Source: Nocardioides islandensis
Lineage (GTDB): Bacteria; Actinomycetota; Actinomycetes; Propionibacteriales; Nocardioidaceae
NCBI RefSeq assembly: GCF_015352455.1
Contig: NZ_JADKPN010000005.1
Location: forward strand, 124,001 to 188,000
DNA length: 64,000 nt
Direction of reading: 5' to 3'
In this document: positions 8,937 through 18,089 of the stretch, piece by piece
How positions within the stretch are numbered: position 1 is the first letter of the stretch
Layout of the letters: each line of letters begins with the position of its first letter
Made by a program: the position numbers and the translations under genes
Notes under the pieces: generated by a model
What the model was told of the DNA's origin: nothing
What the model saw: the letters and a program-made list of their open reading frames with translations, nothing else
Databases searched by the model: none

Positions 8937-8968
8937 GTTGACGATATCAACAGTTGCCGATCACAACT
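8937..8968 (-). promoter_or_regulatory. Two adjacent inverted repeats upstream of the MFS-marR operon (candidate MarR operators)
   Basis: GTTGA-N5-TCAAC lies at 8937-8951 and AGTTG-N7-CAACT at 8952-8968, immediately next to each other and 24-55 bases before the pump ATG. Spacing and symmetry fit MarR-family operators. On the minus strand the second repeat includes TTGTGA, a possible -35 element. Binding by the operon's own MarR protein is inferred. Confidence 0.5.
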
Positions 8969-9005
8969 AATCGGTCCTGGGATCCATTCCCGCTCCGCCT
9001 CCACA

Positions 9006-9143
9006 CGCAGACGACCCGCAGGTGTGGAGCTCGTTACCGAGCGCCCCTCCAACCGGACGTGGGTTGGATCACCTGCGGGTCGGGTGTCTGCGTTGGGATT
9101 GCCAGCAGCACTTCGGTGAGCACGAAGCTGGCCGGTTGCTGCT
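9006..9143 (-). ncRNA. Structured leader of the MFS-marR operon (candidate attenuator)
   Basis: A long stem joins 9006-9024 to 9070-9092: 19 base pairs, interrupted only by a 4-base bulge at 9082-9085. It encloses two hairpins, 9029-9042 (GCTCG/CGAGC) and 9049-9067 (CCAACC/GGTTGG), giving a three-way junction. An alternative stem, CCACAC 9001-9006 with GTGTGG 9022-9027, uses the same bases and excludes it. Before these on the minus strand is a hairpin pairing 9104-9115 with 9123-9127 and 9137-9143, which overlaps the leader-peptide stop codon. The layout fits ribosome-controlled attenuation, but the ligand and mechanism are inferred. Confidence 0.45.
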
Positions 9144-9180
9144 AGACCGCAGCCACCTCACGCGTCCTGAAAGTATTCAA
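9142..9180 (-). CDS. Putative 12-residue leader peptide
   Basis: A TTG start at 9180 opens a 13-codon frame ending TAG and encoding (M)NTFRTREVAAV. Before it, 9188-9200 on the minus strand reads GGAAAGGAGGTGG, an almost full-length complement of the 16S rRNA 3' end and by far the strongest Shine-Dalgarno in the window, 10 bases from the TTG. The peptide lies ahead of the stem-loops preceding the efflux pump, as in translation-attenuation leaders. It is too short for family assignment. Confidence 0.45.
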   Translation of the reverse strand: MNTFRTREVAAV

Positions 9181-9211
9181 CTTCGGACCACCTCCTTTCC
9201 CGTGTACGACG

Positions 9212-9241
9212 ACGGTATCGGGCCGGACAAGGAGGGCTCAA
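9212..9241 (-). promoter_or_regulatory. Possible promoter for the leader of the MFS-marR operon
   Basis: Minus strand: TTGAGC at 9236-9241 and GATACCGT at 9212-9219, about 17 bases apart, ahead of the strong ribosome site of the leader peptide. It would produce a transcript with a leader of roughly 290 bases before the pump gene. Match by eye only. Confidence 0.3.
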
Positions 9242-9262
9242 CCTCTTTCCCGGCGCGTCCCG

Positions 9263-11248
9263 TCAGCCGACCGCTTCCGGGACGGCGGCGCTGAACTGCG
9301 CCTGGTACAGCCGGGCGTACGCGCCGCCGGACGCCAGCAGGGAGTCGTGCGTCCCCTGCTCGACGATCGAGCCGTCCTCCATCACCAGGATGAGGTCGGC
9401 GTCCCGGATGGTGCTGAGCCGGTGCGCGATGACGAACGACGTCCGGTCGCTGCGCAGCGCGGCCATCGCCTGCTGGAGCAGCAGCTCGGTGCGGGTGTCG
9501 ACCGACGAGGTGGCCTCGTCGAGGATCAGCAGGTCGGGGTCGGACAGGAACGCGCGGGCGATCGTGACCAGCTGGCGCTCGCCGGCGGACAGGTTGGACC
9601 CCTCCTCGTCGACGTGGGTGTCGTAGCCGTCGGGCAGCGAGTGCACGAAGCGGTCCACGAACGTCGCGCGCGCGGCCTCGAGGATCTGCTGGTCGGTGGC
9701 CCCCGGGTTGCCGTAGGCGATGTTGTCGCGGATGCTCCCCTCGAACAGCCAGGTGTCCTGGAGCACCATGCCGATCTCACCGCGCAGCTCGCCCCGTGGC
9801 ACCGATGCGATGTCCACGCCGTCGAGGGTGATCCGTCCGGACGACACCTCGTAGAACCGCATGACGAGGTTGACCAGCGTGGTCTTGCCGGCGCCGGTCG
9901 GTCCGACGATGGCGACGGTCTGACCGGGGGCCGCGACCAGCGACAGGTCCTCGATGAGCGGCTTGTCGGGGTCGTAGGAGAACGACACGTGCTCGAAGCG
10001 GACCTCGCCGTGCCGAGCGGCCTCGGGCACGAGGGCGCCGCGCTCCTCGGGCGACTGCTCGTCGGCGTCCAGGAGCTCGAAGACGCGCTCGGCCGAGGCC
10101 ACGCCGGACTGCAGCAGGTTGGCCATCGACGCGACCTGGGTCAGCGGCTGGGTGAACTGGCGGGAGTACTGGATGAACGCCTGGATGTCGCCCAGCGAGA
10201 TGGACCCGTTGGCGACCTTGAGTCCACCGAGGACCGCGATGACGACGTAGTTGAGGTTCCCGATGAACATCATCGTCGGCATGATCAGGCCGCTGACGAA
10301 CTGCGCGCCGAACGACGCGTCGTACAGCTTGTCGTTCTCCTCGGCGAAGGTGCGCTCGACCTCCTCCTGCCGGCCGAACACCTTGACCAGGGCGTGGCCG
10401 GAGAAGGTCTCCTCGATGTGGGCGTTGAGCTTGCCGGTGCGACGCCACTGGTCGATGAACATGCCCTGGCTGCGCTTCATCACCGCGCCGGTCACGACCA
10501 TCGTGATCGGCACCGTGACGAGGGCGACCAGCGCCAGCTCCCAGGAGATCGAGAACATCATCACCACGACGAAGACGACCGTGAGCAGCGAGGTGAAGAG
10601 CTGGCTCATCGTCTGCTGCAGCGACTGGCTGATGTTGTCGATGTCGTTGGTGACGCGGCTGAGGAGCTCGCCGCGCGGCTGCTTGTCGAAGTAGCTGAGC
10701 GGCAGGGAGTTGACCTTGTCCTCGACGTCCGAGCGCATCCGGCGGACGGTGCCCTGCACGACGTCGTTGAGGAGGTACCCCTGGAGCCACGCGAGCAGCG
10801 ACCCGGCGACGTACACCGCGAGCACCAGCATCAGCACGTGCCCGACGGCGGTGAAGTCCACTCCCTGGCCGGGCACCAGGTCCTTCATGTTCTGGATCAG
10901 GTCGGCCTGGCGCACGTCGCCCCGCTCGCGCAGCGCCTCGGCCGCCTGCTCCCTCGTGACTCCCTCGGGGATCTTGCGGCCGAGGATGCCGGCGAAGATC
11001 AGGTCGGTGGCCCGGCCCAGGATGCGCGGGCCGATCGACATCAGCGCGACGCTCAGCACCGCGAGGGCGATCACCGCCGACGCCTTGGTCTTCTCCGGCG
11101 CCATCCGGCGGACCAGCCGCTTGGCCGACGGCCCGAACGTGCTCGCCTTCTGGCCGACCATGCCGCCGCCCATCGGGCCGCGGCCGGGGCCCGGCCCCTG
11201 GGTGATCCGCTCGGTCTCCTTGAGCGTGCCGCTCTTCTGCTCGCTCAT
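9263..11248 (-). CDS. ABC multidrug exporter subunit, catalytic half (TMD-NBD)
   Basis: 661-residue type IV ABC half-exporter. A Met/Gly/Pro-rich N-terminal segment ([12 protein letters not shown]) precedes six TM helices, and the NBD is in the last 250 residues: Walker [11 protein letters not shown]-loop VLQDTW, Walker [13 protein letters not shown] with the catalytic Glu, and H-loop VIAHRLS. The signature reads NLSAGERQ rather than LSGGQ. It overlaps the upstream partner gene by 4 bases (ATGA), and together they should form a heterodimer with the asymmetric ATP sites known from BmrCD and TM287/288. Substrate unknown. Confidence 0.9.
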   Translation of the reverse strand: MSEQKSGTLKETERITQGPGPGRGPMGGGMVGQKASTFGPSAKRLVRRMAPEKTKASAVIALAVLSVALMSIGPRILGRATDLIFAGILGRKIPEGVTREQAAEALRERGDVRQADLIQNMKDLVPGQGVDFTAVGHVLMLVLAVYVAGSLLAWLQGYLLNDVVQGTVRRMRSDVEDKVNSLPLSYFDKQPRGELLSRVTNDIDNISQSLQQTMSQLFTSLLTVVFVVVMMFSISWELALVALVTVPITMVVTGAVMKRSQGMFIDQWRRTGKLNAHIEETFSGHALVKVFGRQEEVERTFAEENDKLYDASFGAQFVSGLIMPTMMFIGNLNYVVIAVLGGLKVANGSISLGDIQAFIQYSRQFTQPLTQVASMANLLQSGVASAERVFELLDADEQSPEERGALVPEAARHGEVRFEHVSFSYDPDKPLIEDLSLVAAPGQTVAIVGPTGAGKTTLVNLVMRFYEVSSGRITLDGVDIASVPRGELRGEIGMVLQDTWLFEGSIRDNIAYGNPGATDQQILEAARATFVDRFVHSLPDGYDTHVDEEGSNLSAGERQLVTIARAFLSDPDLLILDEATSSVDTRTELLLQQAMAALRSDRTSFVIAHRLSTIRDADLILVMEDGSIVEQGTHDSLLASGGAYARLYQAQFSAAVPEAVG

Positions 11249-12981
11249 GCGGCCGCCTCTTCCGCGCTCAGCTGGGACGCGACGATCTCCCGGTAGGTCT
11301 CGCAGGTCTCGAGCAGCTCGCCGTGGGTGCCGCGGCCGACGACCAGACCGTCCTCCAGCACCAGGATCTGGTCGGCGTCACGGATCGTGGAGACGCGCTG
11401 GGCGACGATCAGCACCGTCGCGTCCCGGGTCACCGGCCTCAGCGCGGCACGCAGCCGCGCGTCGGTGGCCAGGTCGAGTGCCGAGAACGAGTCGTCGAAC
11501 AGGTAGATCTCGGGTCGCTTGACGACCGCCCTCGCGATGGCGAGCCGCTGCCGCTGCCCGCCGCTGACGTTCGTGCCGCCCTGGGCGATCGGCGCGTCGA
11601 GGCCCTCGGGCATCTCGCGCACGAAGTCGGCTGCCTGCGCGATCTCCAGGGCGTCCCACAGCTCGTCCTCGGTCGCGTCGGGCTTGCCGTGCAGCAGGTT
11701 GGACCGGACGGTGCCGGAGAAGAGGTACGCCCGCTGGGGCACCAGCCCGATGACGGACCACAGCCGGTCGGGTTCGAGGCGGCGTACGTCGACGCCGTCG
11801 ACGCGCAGCTCGCCGCCGGTGACGTCGAAGAGGCGGGGCACCAGGTTCACCAGCGTGCTCTTACCCGCGCCCGTCGAGCCGATGACGGCCACCGTCTGCC
11901 CGGGCTCGGCCCGGAACGACAGGTCGCGCAGCACCGGTGCGTCCGCGCCGGGGTAGGTGAGCTCGACGTGATCGAGCTCGAGCAGGCCGCGGTACGGGAG
12001 GTCCGTGACGGGCTCCGTCGCCCGGGCGACCGAGGTCTCGGTGTCGAGCACCTCCATGACCCGGTCCGCGCACACCGCCGAGCGCGGCAGCATCATCATC
12101 ATGAAGGTGCCCATCATCACCGACATGACGATCTGCATGAGGTAGGCGAGGTACGCCGTGAGGGCGCCGACCTCCATCTGGCCGGAGTCGACGCGGTGGC
12201 CGCCGAACCACAGCACCGCGACCGAGGCGATGTTCGCGACGAGCATGACCGTCGGGAACATGGCGGCCAGGTAGCGGCCGGCCCGGGTGGCCACGTCGGT
12301 CAGCTCGCCGTTGGCGGTCGCGAACCGCTCGGTCTCGCGCTCCTCGCGCACGAAGGCGCGGACGACGCGGACGCCGGAGATCTGCTCGCGGAGCAGCCGG
12401 TTGACCTCGTCGATGCGGGTCTGCATCAACCGGAAGCTCGGGACCATCCGGGTGATGATCAGGGCCATGGCGGCCGCCAGCACCGGCACGGTCACGACGA
12501 TCAGCCAGGACAGGCCGAAGTCGACGTGCATCGCCATCACGATGCCGCCGACCATCATGATCGGCGCCATCACCATCAGCGTGCAGGACATCAGCACGAG
12601 CATCTGCACCTGTTGCACGTCGTTGGTCTCACGCGTGATCAGGCTGGGTGCGCCGAAGTCCTGCACCTCGCGCTGGGAGAACGACCCCACGCGGTGGAAG
12701 ATCGCCGACCGCACGTCGCGCCCGAAGCCCATCGCCGTCTTCGCACCGAACCAGACGGCTCCGACCGAGCAGATGATCTGGACGAACGCGACGCCGAGCA
12801 TCAGCGCCCCGGTGTGGACGATGTAGCCGGTGTCGCCGGTGATGACGCCCTTGTCGATGATGTCGGCGTTCAGCTTGGGCAGGTACAGCGCACCGAGCGT
12901 GCCGATGAACTGCAGCACCACGACGACGGCCAGCGGCCGCTTGTAGGGCGCCAGGTAGGTACGGGCGAGTCGGATCAACAT
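11245..12981 (-). CDS. ABC multidrug exporter subunit, degenerate-site half (TMD-NBD)
   Basis: 578-residue half-exporter beginning [14 protein letters not shown]. Walker [10 protein letters not shown] and a canonical [15 protein letters not shown] signature are present, but Walker B is [11 protein letters not shown] (Asp replaces the catalytic Glu) and the H-loop is IVAQRVS (Gln replaces His), so its own ATP site should be non-catalytic. Start: ATG 12981, with GGGAG 8 bases upstream; a GTG at 12987 overlapping the tetR stop is the alternative. It lies in a tetR-ABC-ABC operon. Confidence 0.9.
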   Translation of the reverse strand: MLIRLARTYLAPYKRPLAVVVVLQFIGTLGALYLPKLNADIIDKGVITGDTGYIVHTGALMLGVAFVQIICSVGAVWFGAKTAMGFGRDVRSAIFHRVGSFSQREVQDFGAPSLITRETNDVQQVQMLVLMSCTLMVMAPIMMVGGIVMAMHVDFGLSWLIVVTVPVLAAAMALIITRMVPSFRLMQTRIDEVNRLLREQISGVRVVRAFVREERETERFATANGELTDVATRAGRYLAAMFPTVMLVANIASVAVLWFGGHRVDSGQMEVGALTAYLAYLMQIVMSVMMGTFMMMMLPRSAVCADRVMEVLDTETSVARATEPVTDLPYRGLLELDHVELTYPGADAPVLRDLSFRAEPGQTVAVIGSTGAGKSTLVNLVPRLFDVTGGELRVDGVDVRRLEPDRLWSVIGLVPQRAYLFSGTVRSNLLHGKPDATEDELWDALEIAQAADFVREMPEGLDAPIAQGGTNVSGGQRQRLAIARAVVKRPEIYLFDDSFSALDLATDARLRAALRPVTRDATVLIVAQRVSTIRDADQILVLEDGLVVGRGTHGELLETCETYREIVASQLSAEEAAA

Positions 12982-12983
12982 GG

Positions 12984-13634
12984 TCACTTCTCCCGAGCGG
13001 TGCGACGGCTGGGACGGCCGGGGGCGCGGATGCCGTCGAGGACGAGGTCGGCGATCTCGTCAGGGGTGAGCGCCGGCGCCATGCCCCACTCGGGACGGGC
13101 GGCGCCGAAGGTCAGGGCGCGGAGTGCGAGGGCGGCCGTGGCGGGGTCGACGGCGAGCTGGTCGGCGTACGGCTCGAAGAGGCCGGTGAGCCGGTCGTGC
13201 AGGTCACGCTGGGCCTTGAGCATGAACTCCGGGGGTCCGTGCGGGATCTGCTTCTTCTTCTCGGCGGAGGCGTCGTGGTACATCGCGGCGAGGTACGGGC
13301 GGACGGCGCCCATCACCGACATGGTCAGCCGCATCCGCTCCAGGATCCGGCCGGCCGCGACCACGATGCTCATCCGGAGGTCGGTGATCCCGGCCAGCGC
13401 CTCGTCGAAGGCCTCCTGGCCCCCGGCGGGGTTGATCGCCTCCTCGGCCGCGGCGAACAGCAGGCTCGCCTTGTCGGGGAAGACCCGGAAGATCGTGCCC
13501 TCGGCGATGCCCGCCGCCTGGGCGATCTCCTTGGTCGTGACGTCGCCGCCCTTCTCGACCAGCAGCGGGATCAGCGCGTCGAGGATCGCGGTACGCCGGT
13601 CCTCCGCGGCGAGCGGGGCAGCACGGGGTGGCAT
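12984..13634 (-). CDS. TetR-family transcriptional regulator
   Basis: 216-residue repressor. N-terminal HTH: RTAILDALIPLLVEKG, then TTKEIAQAAGIAEGTIFRVFPDKASLL. The C-terminal ligand domain is divergent, as usual. Start ATG 13634 (MPPRAAPLAAEDRR); an upstream in-frame ATG at 13664 lies inside the operator and is rejected. It is the first gene of the operon with the two ABC exporter genes, so it is the likely local repressor released by exporter substrates. Confidence 0.88.
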   Translation of the reverse strand: MPPRAAPLAAEDRRTAILDALIPLLVEKGGDVTTKEIAQAAGIAEGTIFRVFPDKASLLFAAAEEAINPAGGQEAFDEALAGITDLRMSIVVAAGRILERMRLTMSVMGAVRPYLAAMYHDASAEKKKQIPHGPPEFMLKAQRDLHDRLTGLFEPYADQLAVDPATAALALRALTFGAARPEWGMAPALTPDEIADLVLDGIRAPGRPSRRTAREK

Positions 13635-13649
13635 GCCCTCGACAGTAAC

Positions 13650-13667
13650 TGAGTGAGCACTCACTCA
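13650..13667. promoter_or_regulatory. TetR operator palindrome
   Basis: TGAGTGA (13650-13656) and TCACTCA (13661-13667) form a perfect 7-bp inverted repeat with a 4-base centre, 16 bases before the tetR ATG. The arms resemble the TGAGTGAGCACTCA-type operators of many actinobacterial TetR proteins. Autoregulation is inferred. Confidence 0.75.
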
Positions 13668-13690
13668 CAACTGACATTCGTCACGTCGCC

Positions 13691-13757
13691 GGGATAGTCC
13701 CTGACGTTTGGGCCCTTCCGAAGCACGGTACGGGGCCCAAACGTCAGGGACTATCCC
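13691..13757. repeat. Perfect 25-bp inverted repeat (terminator-like or miniature repeat)
   Basis: Bases 13691-13715 are an exact inverted copy of 13733-13757, with a 17-base loop. The right arm ends one base before the stop codon of the LAL regulator, so in its mRNA a 25-bp stem would form immediately after translation. No T-tract follows. It could be a strong intrinsic terminator separating this gene from the tetR operon, or a small mobile palindromic repeat. Confidence 0.85.
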
Positions 13758-13758
13758 C

Positions 13759-16332
13759 TCAGACGTCGCGACGAGAGGAGACGCCGAGCTTGCCGAGGAT
13801 GCTCGCGACGTGGTGCTCGACGGTACGGCGGGAGAGGACGAGTCGCTCGGCCATCTCGGCGTCGGACAGCCCCTCGCGGAGGAGGTCCAGCACCTCGGCC
13901 TCGCGGCGGGTCAGGCCGTCGGGGTGGGCACGGGTGTCGGCGCGGCGGCTGCGCGGGGGCGTCCAGCCCCGGGCGCGCGACAGGGCACGCGCACGGGCCG
14001 CGGCGGCATCCGCGCCGAGCTCGTCGAAGGCCAGCGCCGCGTCGGCGAGGCCGTCCCTCGTACCTCCCCGGGCCAGGGCCAGCGCCCGGGCGAACGGGCT
14101 GCCCAGCTCCTCCCACTCCCGGGCGGCGGTCGCCCAGTCGCCGGCGACCTCGGCCAGGTACGGCGTGCCGTCGAGGTCGGCCTCGGCCGCCAGGTCGGCG
14201 GGCACCCAGGTGGTGACCTCTCCATGGGTCCACGGGTTGCTGTCGGGACGGACGAGCTCCCAGGCCTCGACAGCAAGAGCCGTCGCCTCGTCCTCGGCGC
14301 CGCGGATCCACGCCAGCTCACAGGCCGCGGAGTACGCGACCGACACCCGCTGTGCCTCGCGCGTCCCCATCGCCAGCTCCATGGCCTCGCGCAGTGGTCG
14401 CTCGGCATCCCCGCGGCCGGACCAGCCCCGGGCCCGCGCCACGACCGTGAGCACCCCGATCCGGCTGACCGCGAAGCCGCGCAGGTTGCCGATCACCCGC
14501 TCGGCCTCCGCCACCGCCTCGTCGAGCTTTCCCTGCTCCAGGAGGTTCCGGCTGCGCCAGCTGCGCATGTAGAAGTCCCAGGCGTCCAGGTCGCGTTCGA
14601 GGCAGTACTCCAAGCCCTGCTTGAGGTACTCCTCCGCCTGGGCGTGCCGGTGCTGGCGCACCGTCGAGGAGACGAGGTTGGTGAAGGCGCGCGCGGCGTG
14701 CTCGTGGAAGTCGCCGGCGATGCTGCGATCCAGGCTCTCGTTCAGCAGCCGCAGGCCGAGCTCGGTGTGACCCGCCTCGTTCTCGGCCGTGCCGAGGTTG
14801 TTGAGCGCGTGCACGCGGACGTCCTCGACGTCGCGCCCGGGTGGCAGCGCGTCCAGCACCGCCAGCGCCCGGCCGGCCCACTCGCGCGTGCCCTCCAGGT
14901 CACCGGCGAGCATGCACAGCTGACCGCGGTTGCTCAGCGCCATCGCCTCGGCCCACGTACCTCGGCCGCCCAGCGTCTCGGTCGCGGCCGCGCCGTACCT
15001 CTCGGCGTCGTCGTTGAACCCGGCGAACCAGCTGAGCCGCGACAGCCAACGCTGGCTGTCCCCGACCGCGTCCACGTCCCCGAGCTCCCGCCAGATCTCC
15101 AGCGACTCCCGGCGGGCCGCGAGCGCGTCGTCGATGTGACTGGTGACGTACAGCTCGTAGGCCAGCAGCGCCAGCAGCGCGGCCCGCTCGGCCGGCGTCG
15201 CGTCCGGGGAGTGCCGCAGCACCCGCTCGTACTGCTGGACCGCCTCCTTGTGCGCGCCCAGCGCCGCGGCCCGCTCCCCCGCCACCCGGGCGTGCCGGGC
15301 GGCCACCTCGCCGCGCCCGCCGGCCTCGGCCTGGTGAGCCATCCGCGCCGGGTCCGCGCCCGGCGTGGCCTCCAGCGCCTCGAGGATCCGGCGGTGGAGG
15401 CCGAGGGCCCGCAGCCGCGGCACCTCGTCGACGACCGCGAGCCGCGCGAGCTCGTGGCGGAACATCAGCGTGTCCCCTTGGAGCTGGAGCACGCCCGCGC
15501 CCAGTGCCTCGTCGAGCGCCGCCTCGCAGCCGGGAGCCACGGCCGTGACCAGCGCCAGCTCGGCGCGCGGCCCACCCAGCGCGACGACGTCGAGGCTCTC
15601 GCGCGCCGCGTCCGACAGCCGCGCGGTGCGGGAGAGCACGGCGTCGTGCACGGTCCGCGGGACGGCGTCGCCGCCCGCGGCCAGCACCTCGGTGACGTAG
15701 AACGGGTTGCCGCCCGTCTGGCGGTACAGCTCCTCGGCGTCGACCGTGCCGTCGGGCGCGGCCTCGACCAGGCGCCGTACGGCGTCCAGGGTCAGCGGTC
15801 CGAGGTCGATCCGGCGGATGCCGGGCGAGCTGGCCAGGTCACCGAGCAGCACGCGCAGCGGGTGCTGGCCGGTCACCTCCTCCGACCGGTAGGTGACCAG
15901 CACGAGCGCGCGCAGCCGGTGCACCCGACGGGCCAGGTGCCGGATGAGGTCGAGCGTCGCGCCGTCGGCCCAGTGCGCGTCCTCGACCACCAGCAGGAAC
16001 GGGCGGACGGGATCGCGCAGGGCCTCGGACAGCCGGGTGAACACGTCGTGCCGATCGACGTCCTGGGCCGCGTCCTGGGGCCACACGTCGGCCGGGAGGT
16101 CGGGCAGCATCTCGCGCAGGGGCCCGAGCGGTGCGGGCGTCGCCGAGCCGTCGCAGGCGCCCTGCGCGACGTCGACGGCGCGGTCGGCGGAGGCGACCAC
16201 GGCGTCCACGAACGTCGTCTTGCCCACGCCCGCCTCGCCGGCCACGAACACCAGCCGGCCGTCCCCCCGGGTCGCGTCGGCCAGGTAGTCGGCCGCCGCC
16301 TGCAGCGCAGGCCCCCGTTCCAGCAGCGCCAT
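13759..16332 (-). CDS. LAL-type LuxR-family ATPase transcriptional regulator
   Basis: 857-residue large ATP-binding LuxR regulator. An N-terminal AAA/NB-ARC-like domain has Walker A GEAGVGKTT (residues 32-40) and Walker B LLVVEDAHWAD; the middle is a long TPR-like helical array (residues about 330-760). The C-terminal LuxR HTH is GLTRREAEVLDLLREGLSDAEMAERLVLSRRTVEHHVASILGKLGV. Such proteins activate degradation, maltose or secondary-metabolite genes, but the target here is not evident. The C-terminus stops right after the HTH. Confidence 0.88.
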   Translation of the reverse strand: MALLERGPALQAAADYLADATRGDGRLVFVAGEAGVGKTTFVDAVVASADRAVDVAQGACDGSATPAPLGPLREMLPDLPADVWPQDAAQDVDRHDVFTRLSEALRDPVRPFLLVVEDAHWADGATLDLIRHLARRVHRLRALVLVTYRSEEVTGQHPLRVLLGDLASSPGIRRIDLGPLTLDAVRRLVEAAPDGTVDAEELYRQTGGNPFYVTEVLAAGGDAVPRTVHDAVLSRTARLSDAARESLDVVALGGPRAELALVTAVAPGCEAALDEALGAGVLQLQGDTLMFRHELARLAVVDEVPRLRALGLHRRILEALEATPGADPARMAHQAEAGGRGEVAARHARVAGERAAALGAHKEAVQQYERVLRHSPDATPAERAALLALLAYELYVTSHIDDALAARRESLEIWRELGDVDAVGDSQRWLSRLSWFAGFNDDAERYGAAATETLGGRGTWAEAMALSNRGQLCMLAGDLEGTREWAGRALAVLDALPPGRDVEDVRVHALNNLGTAENEAGHTELGLRLLNESLDRSIAGDFHEHAARAFTNLVSSTVRQHRHAQAEEYLKQGLEYCLERDLDAWDFYMRSWRSRNLLEQGKLDEAVAEAERVIGNLRGFAVSRIGVLTVVARARGWSGRGDAERPLREAMELAMGTREAQRVSVAYSAACELAWIRGAEDEATALAVEAWELVRPDSNPWTHGEVTTWVPADLAAEADLDGTPYLAEVAGDWATAAREWEELGSPFARALALARGGTRDGLADAALAFDELGADAAAARARALSRARGWTPPRSRRADTRAHPDGLTRREAEVLDLLREGLSDAEMAERLVLSRRTVEHHVASILGKLGVSSRRDV

Positions 16333-16352
16333 GGCGCGAAGTTAGCGGAAAG

Positions 16353-17003
16353 TCAGGGGGCCAGGCGCTCGATGCGCCACCCGTCGGGCTCGGCCCGGCG
16401 ATAGACGAGCCGGTCGTGCATCCGGCCCGGCCGGCCCTGCCAGAACTCCACGGCCTCCGGGCGCACGCGGTAACCACCCCACTCCCCCGGCACCGGAACC
16501 TCGTCCGGGTACGTCCGCTCCGCCTCGTCGTACGCCGCCTCGAGCTCCGCCCGCGACGCCACCACCCGCGACTGGTGGGAGGCGTGCGCGCCGAGCCGGG
16601 AGCCGCGCGGACGCGTCGAGAAGTACGCCGCCACGTCGGCCTCGGGCAGCACGCTCGCGGTCCCCTCGACCCGGACCTGCCGCTCCAACGGGTGCCACGG
16701 GAAGAGCAGGGCGCAGCGCGGTTCGGTCGCGAGCTCGACGCCCTTGCGCGAGGCCTGGTTGGTGAAGAACACGAAGCCCTCGTCGGAGAAGCCCTTCAGC
16801 AGCACCATCCGGCTCGAGGGCCGGCCATCGGCGGAGACCGTCGAGACGACCATCGCGTTCGGCTCGTACAACCCGGCCGCCTGGACGTCGGCGAACCAGC
16901 CGGCGAACATCGTCATCGGGTCGGCCGCGAGGTCGGACTCGTCCAGGCCGCGGTCGGAATACTCGCGGCGCAGGTCCGCGACGTCGTCGCTCACGCTGGC
17001 CAC
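16353..17003 (-). CDS. pdxH: Pyridoxamine 5'-phosphate oxidase
   Basis: 216-residue FMN enzyme oxidising pyridoxine or pyridoxamine 5'-phosphate to PLP. Signature blocks are NAMVVSTVSADGRPSSRMVLLKG, FFTNQASRKG, HPLERQVRVEG, YFSTRPRGSRLGAHAS and the C-terminal WGGYRVRPEAVEFWQGRPGRMHDR. Length matches the family. GTG 17003 is used, with GTG 16994 three codons later as an alternative. In actinobacteria pdxH is often near citA, as here. Confidence 0.92.
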   Translation of the reverse strand: MASVSDDVADLRREYSDRGLDESDLAADPMTMFAGWFADVQAAGLYEPNAMVVSTVSADGRPSSRMVLLKGFSDEGFVFFTNQASRKGVELATEPRCALLFPWHPLERQVRVEGTASVLPEADVAAYFSTRPRGSRLGAHASHQSRVVASRAELEAAYDEAERTYPDEVPVPGEWGGYRVRPEAVEFWQGRPGRMHDRLVYRRAEPDGWRIERLAP

Positions 17004-17028
17004 GCTAGTGGCCGTCCGTCGGTCGAGG

Positions 17029-18024
17029 TCAGGCCAGCGAGTCCTGGTACTGCAGCTCGCGCGCCATCACGCGGTACCCGAGCCGCTCGTTGACCCCGAC
17101 CATGTGGTCGTTGGACTCGGCGTTGAAGGTGTCGAGGTACTCCAGCCGCGGCTCCTCCTCGGCCATCCAGCGCATCATGTCCGACTTCAGCAGCAGGCCG
17201 AGCCGGTGGCCGCGGTGCGCTCGGACGACCGACGTGTCGAGCTGGTGCCCGTGCGTCGAGGTCTCCCCGTCGACCGACACCGAGGTGACGCCGCCGAACT
17301 CGTCGGCGCCGCGCACCCGGGCGAGGACCCGGTAGAGGCGGTGGCCGCCCGCCTCCTGGGCGTCCTCGAACTCGCGCGTGCGCTCGGGCGAGAACACCTC
17401 GTCCTCGTACTCCAGCGCATCGCGCGGGGCGTCGTTGATCGCGGCGACCGCCGCGAGGAACGGCGTCATCAGCTCGTCGGGCATCCGACCGGCGACCCGG
17501 ACCAGCTCGTACGCGGCGGCGTGCGGCAGCGCCTCGGCGTACAGGGCGTCGGCCAGCCCGGGCTCGAGCTCGTGAAGGTGCTGGCGCCGGCACACGGCCA
17601 CGGACTTGGTCTCCGAGCCGCGCGCGGCCGCGAAGCCACTGGTCTGCTCCCCGTCCCACCCGAACCAGCCCACCTTGCTCCGCCCCAGGTCCCGGAGGAG
17701 GTCGTACGCCTGGTCCATGGCGGCACTGCCGATGCCGCGGCGGCGGTGGTCCGGGTGGACGGCGAGCTCGATCCAGGAGAGGTCGAGGTTGTCGCGCATC
17801 GGCAGGTGCACGGCGAGCCTGCCCACTGCCTCACCACCGGACTCCACGAGGAAGTACCGGCCGGGCTCCCCGTCGAAGCCGTGCCGCATCTCCATGGTCT
17901 GCCGGAAGACCGTCAGCTGCGGCCACCACGGCCCGTCGGCGAGGCGCGCGGCGTCGTCGACGGCGACGTACGCCGCCACCGACGGTTCGTCGTCGGCGGT
18001 GATCTCGCGCAGCTGGGTGTCCAC
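17029..18024 (-). CDS. Tandem-GNAT acetyltransferase
   Basis: 331 residues with two GNAT modules. The first has the acetyl-CoA loop HPDHRRRGIGSA (residues about 92-103); the second, partly degenerate, has RAHRGHRLGLLLKSDMM and ESNDHMVGVNERLGYR near the C-terminus. Such double-GNAT proteins in actinobacteria include mycothiol synthase-like and aminoglycoside-modifying relatives, but no specific substrate can be assigned. GTG start; divergent from citA with about 65 bases between. Confidence 0.8.
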   Translation of the reverse strand: MDTQLREITADDEPSVAAYVAVDDAARLADGPWWPQLTVFRQTMEMRHGFDGEPGRYFLVESGGEAVGRLAVHLPMRDNLDLSWIELAVHPDHRRRGIGSAAMDQAYDLLRDLGRSKVGWFGWDGEQTSGFAAARGSETKSVAVCRRQHLHELEPGLADALYAEALPHAAAYELVRVAGRMPDELMTPFLAAVAAINDAPRDALEYEDEVFSPERTREFEDAQEAGGHRLYRVLARVRGADEFGGVTSVSVDGETSTHGHQLDTSVVRAHRGHRLGLLLKSDMMRWMAEEEPRLEYLDTFNAESNDHMVGVNERLGYRVMARELQYQDSLA

Positions 18025-18089
18025 GAGCCACCAGCCTGGCGACCGGGTCCCTCTGCCGCACCCCGTTTTCCTGGGTAGAGAATGCGGCC

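Noticed and set aside
9062..9200. Plus-strand GGTTGGATCACCTG and ACCACCTCCTTTC, resembling the 3' end of 16S rRNA
   Set aside because: The surrounding bases do not match 16S or spacer sequence. The second is better explained as the complement of a strong Shine-Dalgarno on the minus strand.
12984..13664. TetR start at ATG 13664
   Set aside because: That ATG lies inside the operator palindrome; the ATG at 13634 gives the normal TetR N-terminus.
13708..16404. A 898-residue plus-strand frame
   Set aside because: It is the antisense shadow of the LAL regulator, with low-complexity Arg/Gly/Val-rich translation typical of high-GC shadows.
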